DNA of 64,000 nt from contig CAVWNV010000004.1 of the NCBI GenBank assembly GCA_963756515.1, positions 1-64,000 on the forward strand. Direction: 5' to 3'. Source of the stretch: Bog-756 sp963756515 (GTDB lineage: Bacteria; Actinomycetota; Acidimicrobiia; Acidimicrobiales; RAAP-2). Below, one piece after another: positions 53,326 to 61,035 of this stretch; the first letter of the stretch is position 1, and every line of letters begins with the position of its first letter. The notes beneath the pieces are model-generated. The model searched no databases. It saw only the letters and a list, made by a program, of their open reading frames with translations, and was not told the DNA's origin. Both the position numbers and the translations under genes were made by a program.

Positions 53326-53673
53326 ATGGGATGGCTTCGATCCGTGGTCGGAGCAGCTCTGATCATGGCACCCGGCGTTCCGATGCGCCTGTCGGGTGGA
53401 GAGCGGCCAACGGGTGCCTCGCTCCTGCTCGTGAGAACGATCGGCATCAGGGACCTGGTCCTGGGCGTGGGCACCGTCGTGGCCGCGAGGTCCGGCCAGA
53501 CCGGTGATCTCGATCGGTGGAACTCGGCCGCACTGGCCAGCGACTCGCTCGATACGGTGGTCAGCCTGGCGAGCTTCCGGTCGATCGGGAAACGGGACGC
53601 CGGAGCCGCGGCCGCGTTGGCCTTCGCCTTCGCCTGCGGGGACGTGCGAGCCCTGAGGCGGGACAACTCCTGA
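53326..53673 (+). CDS. small membrane protein, DUF4267-like
   Basis: The 115-residue protein has AGGGAAGAG before ATG 53326; GTG 53302 is an alternative. Four hydrophobic segments include VRTIGIRDLVLGVGTVVAAR and DSLDTVVSLASF, a pattern like the DUF4267 group of unknown role. It follows the acyltransferase by 155 bp and converges on the large membrane protein gene. Confidence 0.65.
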   Translation: MGWLRSVVGAALIMAPGVPMRLSGGERPTGASLLLVRTIGIRDLVLGVGTVVAARSGQTGDLDRWNSAALASDSLDTVVSLASFRSIGKRDAGAAAALAFAFACGDVRALRRDNS

Positions 53674-53740
53674 CAAGAGGTGGGGAACCCAGCGATTCGG
53701 TTGTCTCTTCGTGTCGACCAATGACCCCAGCTGCGTGAGT

Positions 53741-55648
53741 TCAGTGGGCAAGTCGCTGCTGGACATGGAGCCAAACGGTGACACCACCGATATCGACGGG
53801 TGGACCAATCGCCGCGGTGACATGAGTGGCCAGCAGCCTCCACTTTCCCAAATGGATCGCCACCACCGACTGCACACGCCAGGTGCTCAGAAATTCCCGT
53901 AGATCGGAGGACAGGTTGCTCCGAGCAAGAATCAGCCGTTGCGCGGGAGTCTCGATTCCTGCAGTAAAGGCAACGTCAAAAAGTGTCTGCACCGATTCCG
54001 GCTCGAGGCGCTCCGGTCCACTGGTGGCGATGTGGCTCGTCGTCGATGGGAACCATCCGTAGCCGCCGATCACACTGAAGGACATTCCTGCTGCGGCTTG
54101 ATCGAGCAACACGCTGTGAACCGGGAGAAAAGCTCCGAGCCAATAGTCGCTGACCAGGTCGGGGTATGGATAGGTCAGAACAACTCCCCGTAGCTGCAAG
54201 GTTTCGGGTTCCGAGGCGGTGAAATAGGGCGGTACATTCGTCGGTGCTGCAGTGGCCGTGTGGCGTGGGACCAGCGGAATCACAGCCAGTGCGGCCACGG
54301 CCATGAGTAGGAGGGTGGTGACTGCGACACGCCTGTTTACGTAACCCCCACGTTCCGGCAATCGACGCAGTCGGAGGCGCAATTCGTCGAACCCAATGGC
54401 AAACATCGCTGACGCGAACAGCGACGTGAAGAGGGCGAATCTGTCGGCAATCAGGCCGTCGAGTGCGGGCACGTGCGTCAGTATCTCGAACGGGAGGGGG
54501 ATGGGACTTCTCTTTCCATCGGTAACGTGCGAGCCCAGTGAGAGGACAAAGGAAGCGAGTGTCAGGGCACCGAAATAGAGGAGGGCTCTTCGTCGGCGAA
54601 ATACAATGGCAAAGAGCGCTAGCAACGCGATCAATGGAATCCCCAGGTACAGCTGTCCGCCGTAGAGATAGGTGGCTCCGGAGGTCTTCGGTTGACCCAG
54701 AGCGAGCCATTGGCCCGTGGGGAGAATCGACGAGAGCCAGTTCGAGGCAAAGTGAGCCGTCGCTACGGCTGACAGTGGCGGCCCGTCGAGATGTTGGGGC
54801 CCGGCAAACGTGAACAGCATCGGCAGGAGCAGCAACAGACACGTTGTTCCGAGGCCCCACGTGAGGGCGGCGACAGAGTACGGCGCTCGCTGGGCCAGGA
54901 CACGACGATTGCACAGGACGAACACCGTCACGCCGACGGCAGCCATGATCGCCGCTCCGGCGAGGACCTCGGTCGAGACGAAGAACTGGAGAGCACAGAC
55001 CACTCCGAGAAGCACTCCGGTCCGACTCGGCCTCCAGGATTGACGAACGAACACCTCGTGGAGAAGCAGGAGGATGAGCGGAGGTAGGGGCGCGAACGTC
55101 AAGAAGAGGTAGTTCAAATGGGCTGCGAACGTGGCGGAGAACCCGTACAGCAGTCCGCCAAGAAAGGCTGCCGGCCACCAACCAACCCAGCGACGGAGCA
55201 CAAAGCACATCGAAGTGGCGGATGCAACTGGCGCGAGCCGCAGCGCGCAGTTGAAGGTCACCACTGGTCCGAATACCTTTGTGATCGGGATAAAGACCAC
55301 CCCGAGGGCGAGCATCGATCCGTTGACTCCGAAGTTCTCTCCCGCTGGGAAGTTCTGTCCCTGGGCGAGGAAGAGACTGTGCCAGTGCGGGAATGCATAG
55401 GCCGCCCAGGCCAGCCACCAGATCTGCTCGATCGAATCCATCGTGGCACTGCCGACCACGTGACCGGGCCCCAGCGAGCCGAAGTGACCGAAGTACCCCA
55501 TGGCCGCCACCACGTAGAGCCCGATGCAGGCCGCTGGGGGCAGCCACCGCCGCCTGGTTCCCGCCTTGTTCCGAAGTTCCCCGGGACTCCCAGTCTGAGT
55601 GTTCGACTCAGACGAGTTCCCCGCCGCCGTCGCCGGTTCCACCGTCAT
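53741..55648 (-). CDS. large polytopic membrane protein, GT-C-like
   Basis: The 635-residue protein has about ten to twelve membrane segments and a C-terminal external domain of about 190 residues. Loop 1 (SATMDSIEQIWWLAWAAYAF) has the acidic character of GT-C glycosyltransferases, which use lipid-linked sugars, and the pattern NFPAGENFGVNGS follows. No exact family can be named. Its base composition is visibly less GC-rich than the flanks, as is the next gene's. ATG 55648 lies after CAGGTA. Confidence 0.72.
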   Translation of the reverse strand: MTVEPATAAGNSSESNTQTGSPGELRNKAGTRRRWLPPAACIGLYVVAAMGYFGHFGSLGPGHVVGSATMDSIEQIWWLAWAAYAFPHWHSLFLAQGQNFPAGENFGVNGSMLALGVVFIPITKVFGPVVTFNCALRLAPVASATSMCFVLRRWVGWWPAAFLGGLLYGFSATFAAHLNYLFLTFAPLPPLILLLLHEVFVRQSWRPSRTGVLLGVVCALQFFVSTEVLAGAAIMAAVGVTVFVLCNRRVLAQRAPYSVAALTWGLGTTCLLLLLPMLFTFAGPQHLDGPPLSAVATAHFASNWLSSILPTGQWLALGQPKTSGATYLYGGQLYLGIPLIALLALFAIVFRRRRALLYFGALTLASFVLSLGSHVTDGKRSPIPLPFEILTHVPALDGLIADRFALFTSLFASAMFAIGFDELRLRLRRLPERGGYVNRRVAVTTLLLMAVAALAVIPLVPRHTATAAPTNVPPYFTASEPETLQLRGVVLTYPYPDLVSDYWLGAFLPVHSVLLDQAAAGMSFSVIGGYGWFPSTTSHIATSGPERLEPESVQTLFDVAFTAGIETPAQRLILARSNLSSDLREFLSTWRVQSVVAIHLGKWRLLATHVTAAIGPPVDIGGVTVWLHVQQRLAH

Positions 55649-55883
55649 TACCTGGGCGATCTCCCCATGATCGTACGGTCAGAAGCTATCGCAGGGTCAC
55701 AGGGGTTTGCGCGGGCTGGCCACTTTGACGCCCATGACCTCTCCGGGGCAGCAGTTCGGTCCCCTGACCCGTCACTACCGGACGAAGGGTCCAAGGCGCC
55801 TTCAGGCAATCAGCGTGCGTGCCCATCGGCGGGTTCCGACCGGGTCAGCCGCGTTGGGACGGAGGTGACCACGGGCACTCACG

Positions 55884-57482
55884 TCAGCCATGGTTCGACA
55901 CCTGGTAAACAGTGGCGCAGCCGAAATGGTGCACCGACACCACGATCGGCGCCAGCAATTCACTCAGGTCGGCGTGCTGATCACAGTCCGAGAGGACGAA
56001 TCGGGCCTTGCTCGCCTGGACCAGTTGCCTAGCCTTGACACTGTTCAGACCCCCAGAAAAAAGGGCCTCCGCCTGTCCCATCCGCGCCGTGTAGTCGGGC
56101 GTCCACGAGATATTGCCCAACCAGGTCTGACGGCCCGTCTCCGCCGGGACCGTCTGGCCGAGGTAGATGGTTGCGAGCACGGCACCGTCACGGGGATCCC
56201 TCTTCAAATAGTCGAGTGCATCCCGTTCTCCTGAGGTGATGAAGTAGGGATCGTGGCTGAAGAATGCGGGAGTGCCGACGGTCCGGGCATTGTCCAGATT
56301 CTGCACCCCACCCGGTAGCAACAGGAGAGCGATGAGGACGAGGCCGACGGTGATCCTGAGTGCGGAGGCAGCGTTGGCTCTGATTCGGCTCACGCCTATG
56401 ACCGCGAGGCATGCGAGCGGAATACTGAGGCCTTGCAACGCATGAAGGGGATAGGTCCCGATGTGTGTCCACGCAATGGTCCAGTACAGGCCGAGGGCGA
56501 CAACCGGCCACGCCTTCACCATGACCACCTGGAAGTTCGGGGCAGGCATCCGATAGGCAAGGATGGCCAGAAGGCCGAGGGGAACAATGGCCACGAGAAG
56601 AGTCACGGCTGGCACCACTACGAAGTTCTGTCGGCCGGCGATGGCCCAGGCGGAATCGAAATGCCCCAATGCCGAGTAGTAGACGAGCGGTGCGCACATG
56701 GCCACTGCGCTCGTGACGAACAGCGGGCGAAATCCTCTCTCGCCCCGCCTCCACATCACCGCCTCCGAGACAACGATCACGCCGAGCGCGGTCGCCCCCT
56801 GCCACGGTTGCATCCATCCGCACACGAGCCCTAACAGCGGTGCCCAAGGTCCAACTCGTCGATGCCTACGATCTCGTTCGTAGGCGAGGAGGCTGAGGGC
56901 GAGTGACGCCACTGCTATGGCGGTGAACGGATAGCCCCACAGATACAGGACCGGCCACATTTCTTTGCTGACCACGGGCAAGTAGTACCGGGCCAAGGGT
57001 GGGAGCCAAGACGGATGGTTGAGGAGAAGAGTCGCGGGTGAGATGTAGAAGAGAGCCAGCACGAGAGCCGCCCGGCGCTGCGCCGTGCCGGTGAGAATCC
57101 GCCGACAGTAAGCACGGGCCGCGCCGAACAACAGCAGAACGGCGACCGGGGTCCAGAGCAGATAGGACCAGGATGCAGTCAACCCGAGTCTTTCCAATGC
57201 TCCCGAGATCACCAGCGCGGGGTTCAGATAGTCGGCCGGACCCGGGACCGAATCGAAGGGATTCGGAATCAGGACATGGCGCGAGGCCTCTTGGATCCAG
57301 GCCAGATACTGCAACTGGTCGCCTATGTACGGTCCAGCGACTCCGGTCCAGATGTGGTCGGGTCCGGCCTTGGCCAGAAGAAAGGCCACCAGCCAGACCG
57401 ACAGCCCAGCAAAGGTCACGAGGACTACGACGTCAAAAAGGTCGAGCCTGGGATGACCCGGACCTCGGCCCCGAGCTCTCAC
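55884..57482 (-). CDS. polytopic membrane protein, GT-C-like
   Basis: The 532-residue protein has about eleven membrane segments and an external C-terminal domain with YLKRDPRDGAVLATIYLGQTVPAETGRQTWLG, similar in layout to arabinofuranosyl- and mannosyltransferase-like proteins of actinobacteria. Loop 1 contains YIGDQLQYLAWIQEAS with an acidic Asp. The start is GTG 57482 without a clear ribosome site. Same strand and similar lower GC as the 53741-55648 gene, so both may have been acquired together and serve envelope glycan synthesis. Confidence 0.72.
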   Translation of the reverse strand: MRARGRGPGHPRLDLFDVVVLVTFAGLSVWLVAFLLAKAGPDHIWTGVAGPYIGDQLQYLAWIQEASRHVLIPNPFDSVPGPADYLNPALVISGALERLGLTASWSYLLWTPVAVLLLFGAARAYCRRILTGTAQRRAALVLALFYISPATLLLNHPSWLPPLARYYLPVVSKEMWPVLYLWGYPFTAIAVASLALSLLAYERDRRHRRVGPWAPLLGLVCGWMQPWQGATALGVIVVSEAVMWRRGERGFRPLFVTSAVAMCAPLVYYSALGHFDSAWAIAGRQNFVVVPAVTLLVAIVPLGLLAILAYRMPAPNFQVVMVKAWPVVALGLYWTIAWTHIGTYPLHALQGLSIPLACLAVIGVSRIRANAASALRITVGLVLIALLLLPGGVQNLDNARTVGTPAFFSHDPYFITSGERDALDYLKRDPRDGAVLATIYLGQTVPAETGRQTWLGNISWTPDYTARMGQAEALFSGGLNSVKARQLVQASKARFVLSDCDQHADLSELLAPIVVSVHHFGCATVYQVSNHG

Positions 57483-57783
57483 CGGAGGGCTTTCGCAGCC
57501 ACGCGATCGCGTGGGCCCGCGTTTGCGATCGTCGGGGCATTATCCGTAAGGCGCACCGCGGTCGCAGCTTCCCCCATCAGAGGATTATTTCAGGCTTTCA
57601 AGCGACGGGACGACGGCGCCGGGACCCGGTAGAGGCCGCCAACCCTCCGGCGATGGGACAGAGCCCCACCCTAGGAACGAAAGCAGAACCTCAGTGGCTC
57701 CTGCGTTGGCGGCACCGGCGAACAGCTTTTCGACTACGCGACGTTCCGGGTGGTCGAGGAGTACCGGTCGATCGTGTCGCTCA
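57483..57783. other. intergenic region with a plus-strand remnant
   Basis: The first 190 bp show no gene or clear promoter. From 57675 an open plus-strand frame with coding-like composition begins (described separately). Confidence 0.4.
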
Positions 57784-57881
57784 TCAAGGACGAGGGAGCT
57801 GACATACCCGTCGAGCCGATGGGGCGGTCACTCCTCGAACAGCGGACGTACGACGGGCTCGAAGAGGTCCTTGGCAAGTAG
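57675..57881 (+). pseudogene. 3' remnant of an unidentified gene
   Basis: After a TAG at 57672 the frame reads through LSGSCVGGTGEQLFDYATFR and ends SLLEQRTYDGLEEVLGK. Composition and helix pattern look like the C-terminus of a soluble protein, but there is no start codon for the first 25 residues; GTG 57750 would give 42 residues. It is probably the tail of a disrupted gene. No family is recognised. Confidence 0.35.
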
Positions 57882-58086
57882 CGCCGGACCATGCCGGATT
57901 GCTCCGGCCTGGCGGCAGAGTCTGCCTGTGCTGAGTCCGAAGCAGGTTCCGCTCCATCACACACAGCTCGCGGTAGCGATGCTCCTCCACCGGCGCCAAT
58001 CCGGTATCCGACCGCCGGCGGGCCAGGTTGTCGAGCAGATCGCGGATGATGTTGATTTCCACATCTTCGAGCAAGGCGGAGAACAT
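57784..58086 (-). CDS. small helical protein, leaderless
   Basis: The 100-residue frame starts MFSALLEDVEINIIRDLLDN and continues VEEHRYRELCVMERNLLR, a plausible two-helix actinobacterial protein. After about residue 52 the sequence becomes Arg/Pro/Ser-rich and lies antisense to the plus-strand remnant, so the 3' half may be altered by the same rearrangement. The promoter at 58094-58122 places the ATG at the transcript start. Confidence 0.5.
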   Translation of the reverse strand: MFSALLEDVEINIIRDLLDNLARRRSDTGLAPVEEHRYRELCVMERNLLRTQHRQTLPPGRSNPAWSGATCQGPLRARRTSAVRGVTAPSARRVCQLPRP

Positions 58087-58093
58087 ACGCTCA

Positions 58094-58122
58094 ATAATAC
58101 CAGAAAGATTACTCCAGTGTTA
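58094..58122 (-). promoter_or_regulatory. leaderless promoter with TTCTGG box
   Basis: On the minus strand TAACAC (58117-58122) and TATTAT (58094-58099) are 17 bp apart. TTCTGG directly precedes the -10, giving an extended -10 (TGG-TATTAT). The ATG follows after 7 bases. Confidence 0.6.
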
Positions 58123-58216
58123 CTGCCTTGAAGACTTCTCACTGCACGGCTGTTTTGCCGCCTGCCCGACTGCGAGCGGGCCAATCAGCGGACTGATCCA
58201 GCCGAGGCGCTCCCGC

Positions 58217-58531
58217 TCAACGACCCGTTCGCCGTGCCCTCGGGTTCGGTTTGGCATCGGTGTCAGCCAGCACGTCGAGGACCTCGCCGATGGCCTGATT
58301 CCTGTCGGTCGCTTCCGGAAGCGGTAGGTGATGCTCGATCTGATACCGATTGCGACGACCGTCCCGCTCCTTGACGACGTAGCCGGCCTTGGTCAGATCG
58401 TCGACGATTCCGTAGGCGTGGCGCTCGGTGACACCGAGATCGGCTGCGATGTCTCGTAGACGCACCTCAGGGTCCCGGGCAATGCACAGGAGGGCCCGGC
58501 CGTGGTTGCTGAGGAAGGTCCAACTGGTCAT
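58217..58531 (-). CDS. winged-helix regulator, small
   Basis: The 104-residue protein starts at ATG 58531. MTSWTFLSNHGRALLCIARD is followed by a MarR/ArsR-like helix-turn-helix, VRLRDIAADLGVTERHAYGIVDDLTKAGYVVKERDGRRNRYQI, with the wing in the last part. A promoter ends 8 bases before the ATG and no Shine-Dalgarno is visible. It is divergent from the sortase-substrate gene, which it may control through the palindrome at 58546. Confidence 0.85.
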   Translation of the reverse strand: MTSWTFLSNHGRALLCIARDPEVRLRDIAADLGVTERHAYGIVDDLTKAGYVVKERDGRRNRYQIEHHLPLPEATDRNQAIGEVLDVLADTDAKPNPRARRTGR

Positions 58532-58539
58532 GGCCAACT

Positions 58540-58568
58540 ATTTTACCAGAAGTATTCTGGAAAATCAT
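58540..58568 (-). promoter_or_regulatory. promoter of the winged-helix gene
   Basis: TAAAAT (58540-58545 on the minus strand) is preceded directly by TTCTGG, an extended -10. The -35 region, ATGATT at 58563-58568, is weak. The ATG begins 8 bases after the -10, consistent with a leaderless or near-leaderless message. Confidence 0.6.
58546..58560. promoter_or_regulatory. palindromic operator candidate
   Basis: CCAGAAGTATTCTGG is a perfect inverted repeat of 6-bp arms around 3 bases. It fills the spacer of the winged-helix gene promoter and lies 8 bp upstream of the -35 of the divergent DUF3494 gene. It is well placed for autoregulation and for control of the sortase operon. Confidence 0.6.
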
Positions 58569-58596
58569 TGCTAGTTACTTACTGCGGCAGTAGAGT
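58568..58596 (+). promoter_or_regulatory. promoter of the DUF3494-sortase operon
   Basis: TTGCTA (58568-58573) and TAGAGT (58591-58596) are 17 bp apart. Transcription would start near 58603, so the coding start must be downstream, supporting ATG 58650 and excluding the TTG at 58596. Confidence 0.6.
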
Positions 58597-58649
58597 TGTG
58601 GCGTACCTCAAAACGTCCGTCGCCGACGGTTATCTACTTTCGAGCGTGC

Positions 58650-59831
58650 ATGAAGGGACTCACCGTGTTCTTCTCCCCGTTCTCGTCGCTCCGACGCGTC
58701 AGCGTGCCGAACACCGGTTGCCGCGGCCGATCACCTCGGAGCCGATCGATGGTGGTGGGAACGGTGATCGCCTCCGCCTCCGCTCTGATCCTGGCCGGCA
58801 CGGCGTTCGTCCCGTCGGCATCGGCGGCGCAGTTCGTCCAGCTGGGGACGGCTACCCCCTTCGCGGTGCTGGCCGGTTCGGCGGTCACCGACGTTCCGAC
58901 CTCTGCCATCACTGGTGACGTGGGCCTGAGCCCTGCGGCCGGCTCCAACTATGCCGGGCTGACCCAAGCCGAGGTCACCGGCACCATCTACTCCACCAAC
59001 GGCACCGGACCGGCGGGTCAGGTAGACGACCCCGCGCTCCTGACGACGGCCAAGAACGATCTGACCACGGCGTACACGGTGGCGGCCGCACAGCCGCCGA
59101 CCACCACGTTCACCGCCGGAGACAACCAGCTCGGTGGCCAGACGCTGGTACCCGGTGTCTATGCCTTCGGCGGTGCGTCCACCGCCAACCTGACCGCGGC
59201 CAGTCCCCTCGTCCTCAACGGCGGGGGCGACACCAACTCCGTGTTCGTCTTCCAGGCGTCGAGCAGCCTGGTCATGGGCTCGAACAGCGTCGTCCAGTTG
59301 GAAAACGGTGCCCAGGCCTGCAACGTGTTCTGGCAGGTCGGTAGCTCTGCGACCTTGAACTCGGCCAGCACGTTCGTGGGAACGATCATGGCGCTGTCAT
59401 CGGCAACGCTCGATACGGGGGCAACCGTGCAGGGGCGGGTCCTGGCCCAGAACGGCGCCGTCACTCTGGATGCCAACACCATCACCACGCCGCCGACCTG
59501 CACTGCCGCCGCCTCCTCCACCGCCACCACCACCGCCACCACCACCGCCACCACCACGGCCACCGGAGCGGGCGGGACCGGTGGCCAGATCTCAACCACC
59601 AGTGGTACGACCTCCGGTGAAGGGGCCAGTGGAACCGGATCGGCTGCAGGTGCCGGCGGCGCGACCGTCCCATCCGGTTTCCCTCACACCGGATTCGGTG
59701 GTGCAGCCCACTCGCAGGACAGTGATCTGATCCTCCTGGGTGGGTTGACCATGGCGGGGTCGGCGGCACTGCTGGCCGTAATGGCCAGGCGTCGGCACAC
59801 TCTGAGGCGGTCGGCCAGCGTCACCCCGTGA
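58650..59831 (+). CDS. DUF3494 ice-binding-like protein with FPHTG signal
   Basis: The 393-residue exported protein has a long basic N-region and hydrophobic signal (VVGTVIASASALILAGTAF, ending ASAA). A DUF3494 beta-solenoid follows (LGTATPFAVLAGSAVTDVPT, ITGDVGLSPAAGS, to TVQGRVLAQNGAVTLDANTI). A Thr/Ala-rich stalk precedes a sorting tail: FPHTG (344-348), a membrane helix and RRRHTLRR. DUF3494 domains bind ice in some bacteria and act as adhesion folds in others. The next gene is a class F sortase, its likely anchoring enzyme. ATG 58749 is an alternative start. Confidence 0.88.
   Translation: MKGLTVFFSPFSSLRRVSVPNTGCRGRSPRSRSMVVGTVIASASALILAGTAFVPSASAAQFVQLGTATPFAVLAGSAVTDVPTSAITGDVGLSPAAGSNYAGLTQAEVTGTIYSTNGTGPAGQVDDPALLTTAKNDLTTAYTVAAAQPPTTTFTAGDNQLGGQTLVPGVYAFGGASTANLTAASPLVLNGGGDTNSVFVFQASSSLVMGSNSVVQLENGAQACNVFWQVGSSATLNSASTFVGTIMALSSATLDTGATVQGRVLAQNGAVTLDANTITTPPTCTAAASSTATTTATTTATTTATGAGGTGGQISTTSGTTSGEGASGTGSAAGAGGATVPSGFPHTGFGGAAHSQDSDLILLGGLTMAGSAALLAVMARRRHTLRRSASVTP
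59523..59558 (+). repeat. 12-bp repeat coding the Thr stalk
   Basis: Three tandem units of GCCACCACCACC (the last ends in G) encode ATTT-type repeats of the stalk between the DUF3494 domain and the sorting signal. Copy number could vary in frame. Confidence 0.9.
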
Positions 59832-60526
59832 CCAGGATCGGGACGTTCCGGGCCAAGCACCACCCGACCCACTGGTGGCTGGCTCCGGCGGCGTTGTTCT
59901 CCGTTGGAATCGTCTTGCTCGGGTTGGGGCTCCGTGGCAGCGACCATCCTCTGCCCGGTCCGGCTCCCTCACCGGCGGCGGTGAGAGCGGAGATCCCGAC
60001 CCCACGGGTGGTGACAGCATTGAGCGCGGTCCGATCGGTCCCGCTGACACTGAGGATTCCGGCCATCGGCGTGTCCGTCCCGCTCGGATCGCTCGGCCTC
60101 AATTTCGACGGCACGGTGCAGGTGCCGACCACCTCCCAGCAAGCCGGATGGTTCAACCTCGGCCCCACCCCCGGACAGATCGGCTCCGCCGTCATCCTCG
60201 GCCACGTCGACAGCTACCTCGGGCCCGGTGTGTTCTTCGAGCTGCGCACACTGGCACCGGGTGACCAGGTGATCGTGGACCTGAGCGACGGGATCACCGC
60301 CACCTTTGCGGTCAATACCGTGGCGATGTATTCGAAAGGGCAGTTCCCTGCCCAGCGCGTCTACGGATCGCACGGATCGAGCGCCCTCCAGCTGGTCACC
60401 TGCGGCGGCGTGTTCGACCACCAGACGGGTAGCTACCTGTCCAATATCGTGGTGTACAGCTCCCTGACCTCGGTCACCCCGGCGGTTGCGCCACCTGCGC
60501 CACCACCGGTTCAACCCGGCGCCTGA
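59828..60526 (+). CDS. class F sortase
   Basis: The 232-residue protein has an N-terminal membrane anchor (about 17-36) and a sortase domain. Residues include LRIPAIGVSVPLGSLG, His126 in VILGHVDS and Cys192 in LQLVTCGGVFD. The Arg often seen after the Cys is not obvious, with GSYLSN in its place. Sortases cut sorting signals and link proteins to the cell wall. GTG 59828 overlaps the stop of the FPHTG protein gene, making them a dedicated enzyme-substrate pair. Confidence 0.92.
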   Translation: MTRIGTFRAKHHPTHWWLAPAALFSVGIVLLGLGLRGSDHPLPGPAPSPAAVRAEIPTPRVVTALSAVRSVPLTLRIPAIGVSVPLGSLGLNFDGTVQVPTTSQQAGWFNLGPTPGQIGSAVILGHVDSYLGPGVFFELRTLAPGDQVIVDLSDGITATFAVNTVAMYSKGQFPAQRVYGSHGSSALQLVTCGGVFDHQTGSYLSNIVVYSSLTSVTPAVAPPAPPPVQPGA

Positions 60527-60577
60527 GCGCCTGCTGCTGCCAGGCACCCGGGCCCGACACGCATCCGGTGCCTGCTC

Positions 60578-60949
60578 TCAGGCTCGTTCCGCCTCGTAGG
60601 ACCGGTTCTCCGACGGCCCCGTCCGAGGGGTGCTCCGACGCTCCTTCGATGCCCACTCCGCCTTCGACGCCTTCGAGCGGCGTTCCTTGGCGGCCGCACT
60701 GAACCGATGTTCGGCCCCCTGCGGCGTAATGCCTCCAACCGCCTCTCCGATCTCCCGCCAACTCGCGCCCTGAAGCCGCGCGGCCTCGGCCGACCGTTGG
60801 CTGAGCCGTTCCGCTGACCGCCGGAGGGAGTCGGCGAACCGGAGCTCGGCCAGAGTCGCCTCCCGGCCGGCCGCTATCCCACCCACGGCTTCGAGGCAAC
60901 CGGTCCGGATGACGCTGTCGGCGTGCGATTCAATGTCAGTTGTTGGCAT
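60578..60949 (-). CDS. small HTH protein, likely autoregulator
   Basis: The 123-residue protein has a helical region ELRFADSLRRSAERLSQRSAEAARLQGASWREIGEAVGGITPQGAEHRF (35-83), where the last part is a helix-turn-helix of a kind common in actinobacteria. A basic Lys/Arg-rich tail follows. The ATG begins six bases after a -10 box (60956-60961), so the message is leaderless. Operator-like repeats lie over its promoter and that of the divergent gene. It is not one of the large regulator families. Confidence 0.78.
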   Translation of the reverse strand: MPTTDIESHADSVIRTGCLEAVGGIAAGREATLAELRFADSLRRSAERLSQRSAEAARLQGASWREIGEAVGGITPQGAEHRFSAAAKERRSKASKAEWASKERRSTPRTGPSENRSYEAERA

Positions 60950-60955
60950 GAGACA

Positions 60956-60984
60956 AGCCTAGCCAGAATCTCTCTGATTATCAA
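60956..60984 (-). promoter_or_regulatory. leaderless promoter of the small HTH gene
   Basis: On the minus strand TTGATA (60979-60984) and TAGGCT (60956-60961) are 17 bp apart. TTCTGG lies one base upstream of the -10, as in two other promoters of this region. The first operator copy (60981-60995) overlaps the -35. Confidence 0.7.
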
Positions 60985-61035
60985 CCATGTGTTGACAACC
61001 ATGTGTTGAAGCCGTAGACTTCAACACATGGTTGA
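60981..61035. promoter_or_regulatory. three-copy operator array
   Basis: Copy 1 TCAACCATGTGTTGA (60981-60995), copy 2 ACAACCATGTGTTGA (60995-61009) and inverted copy 3 TCAACACATGGTTGA (61021-61035). Copies 2 and 3 form perfect 15-bp inverted arms (60996-61010 and 61020-61034) around 9 bp. Copy 1 covers the -35 of the leftward promoter, copy 2 the spacer of the rightward promoter and copy 3 its start site. Confidence 0.85.
60992..61020 (+). promoter_or_regulatory. consensus-like promoter for the exported protein gene
   Basis: TTGACA (60992-60997) and TAGACT (61015-61020) are 17 bp apart. ATG 61028 begins 7 bases after the -10 (leaderless option). ATG 61049 has GAGGGG five bases upstream (leadered option). 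Confidence 0.8.

Noticed and set aside
58596..58649. N-terminal extension of the DUF3494 protein from TTG 58596
   Set aside because: The TTG overlaps the -10 box of the likely promoter, so it would not be transcribed.
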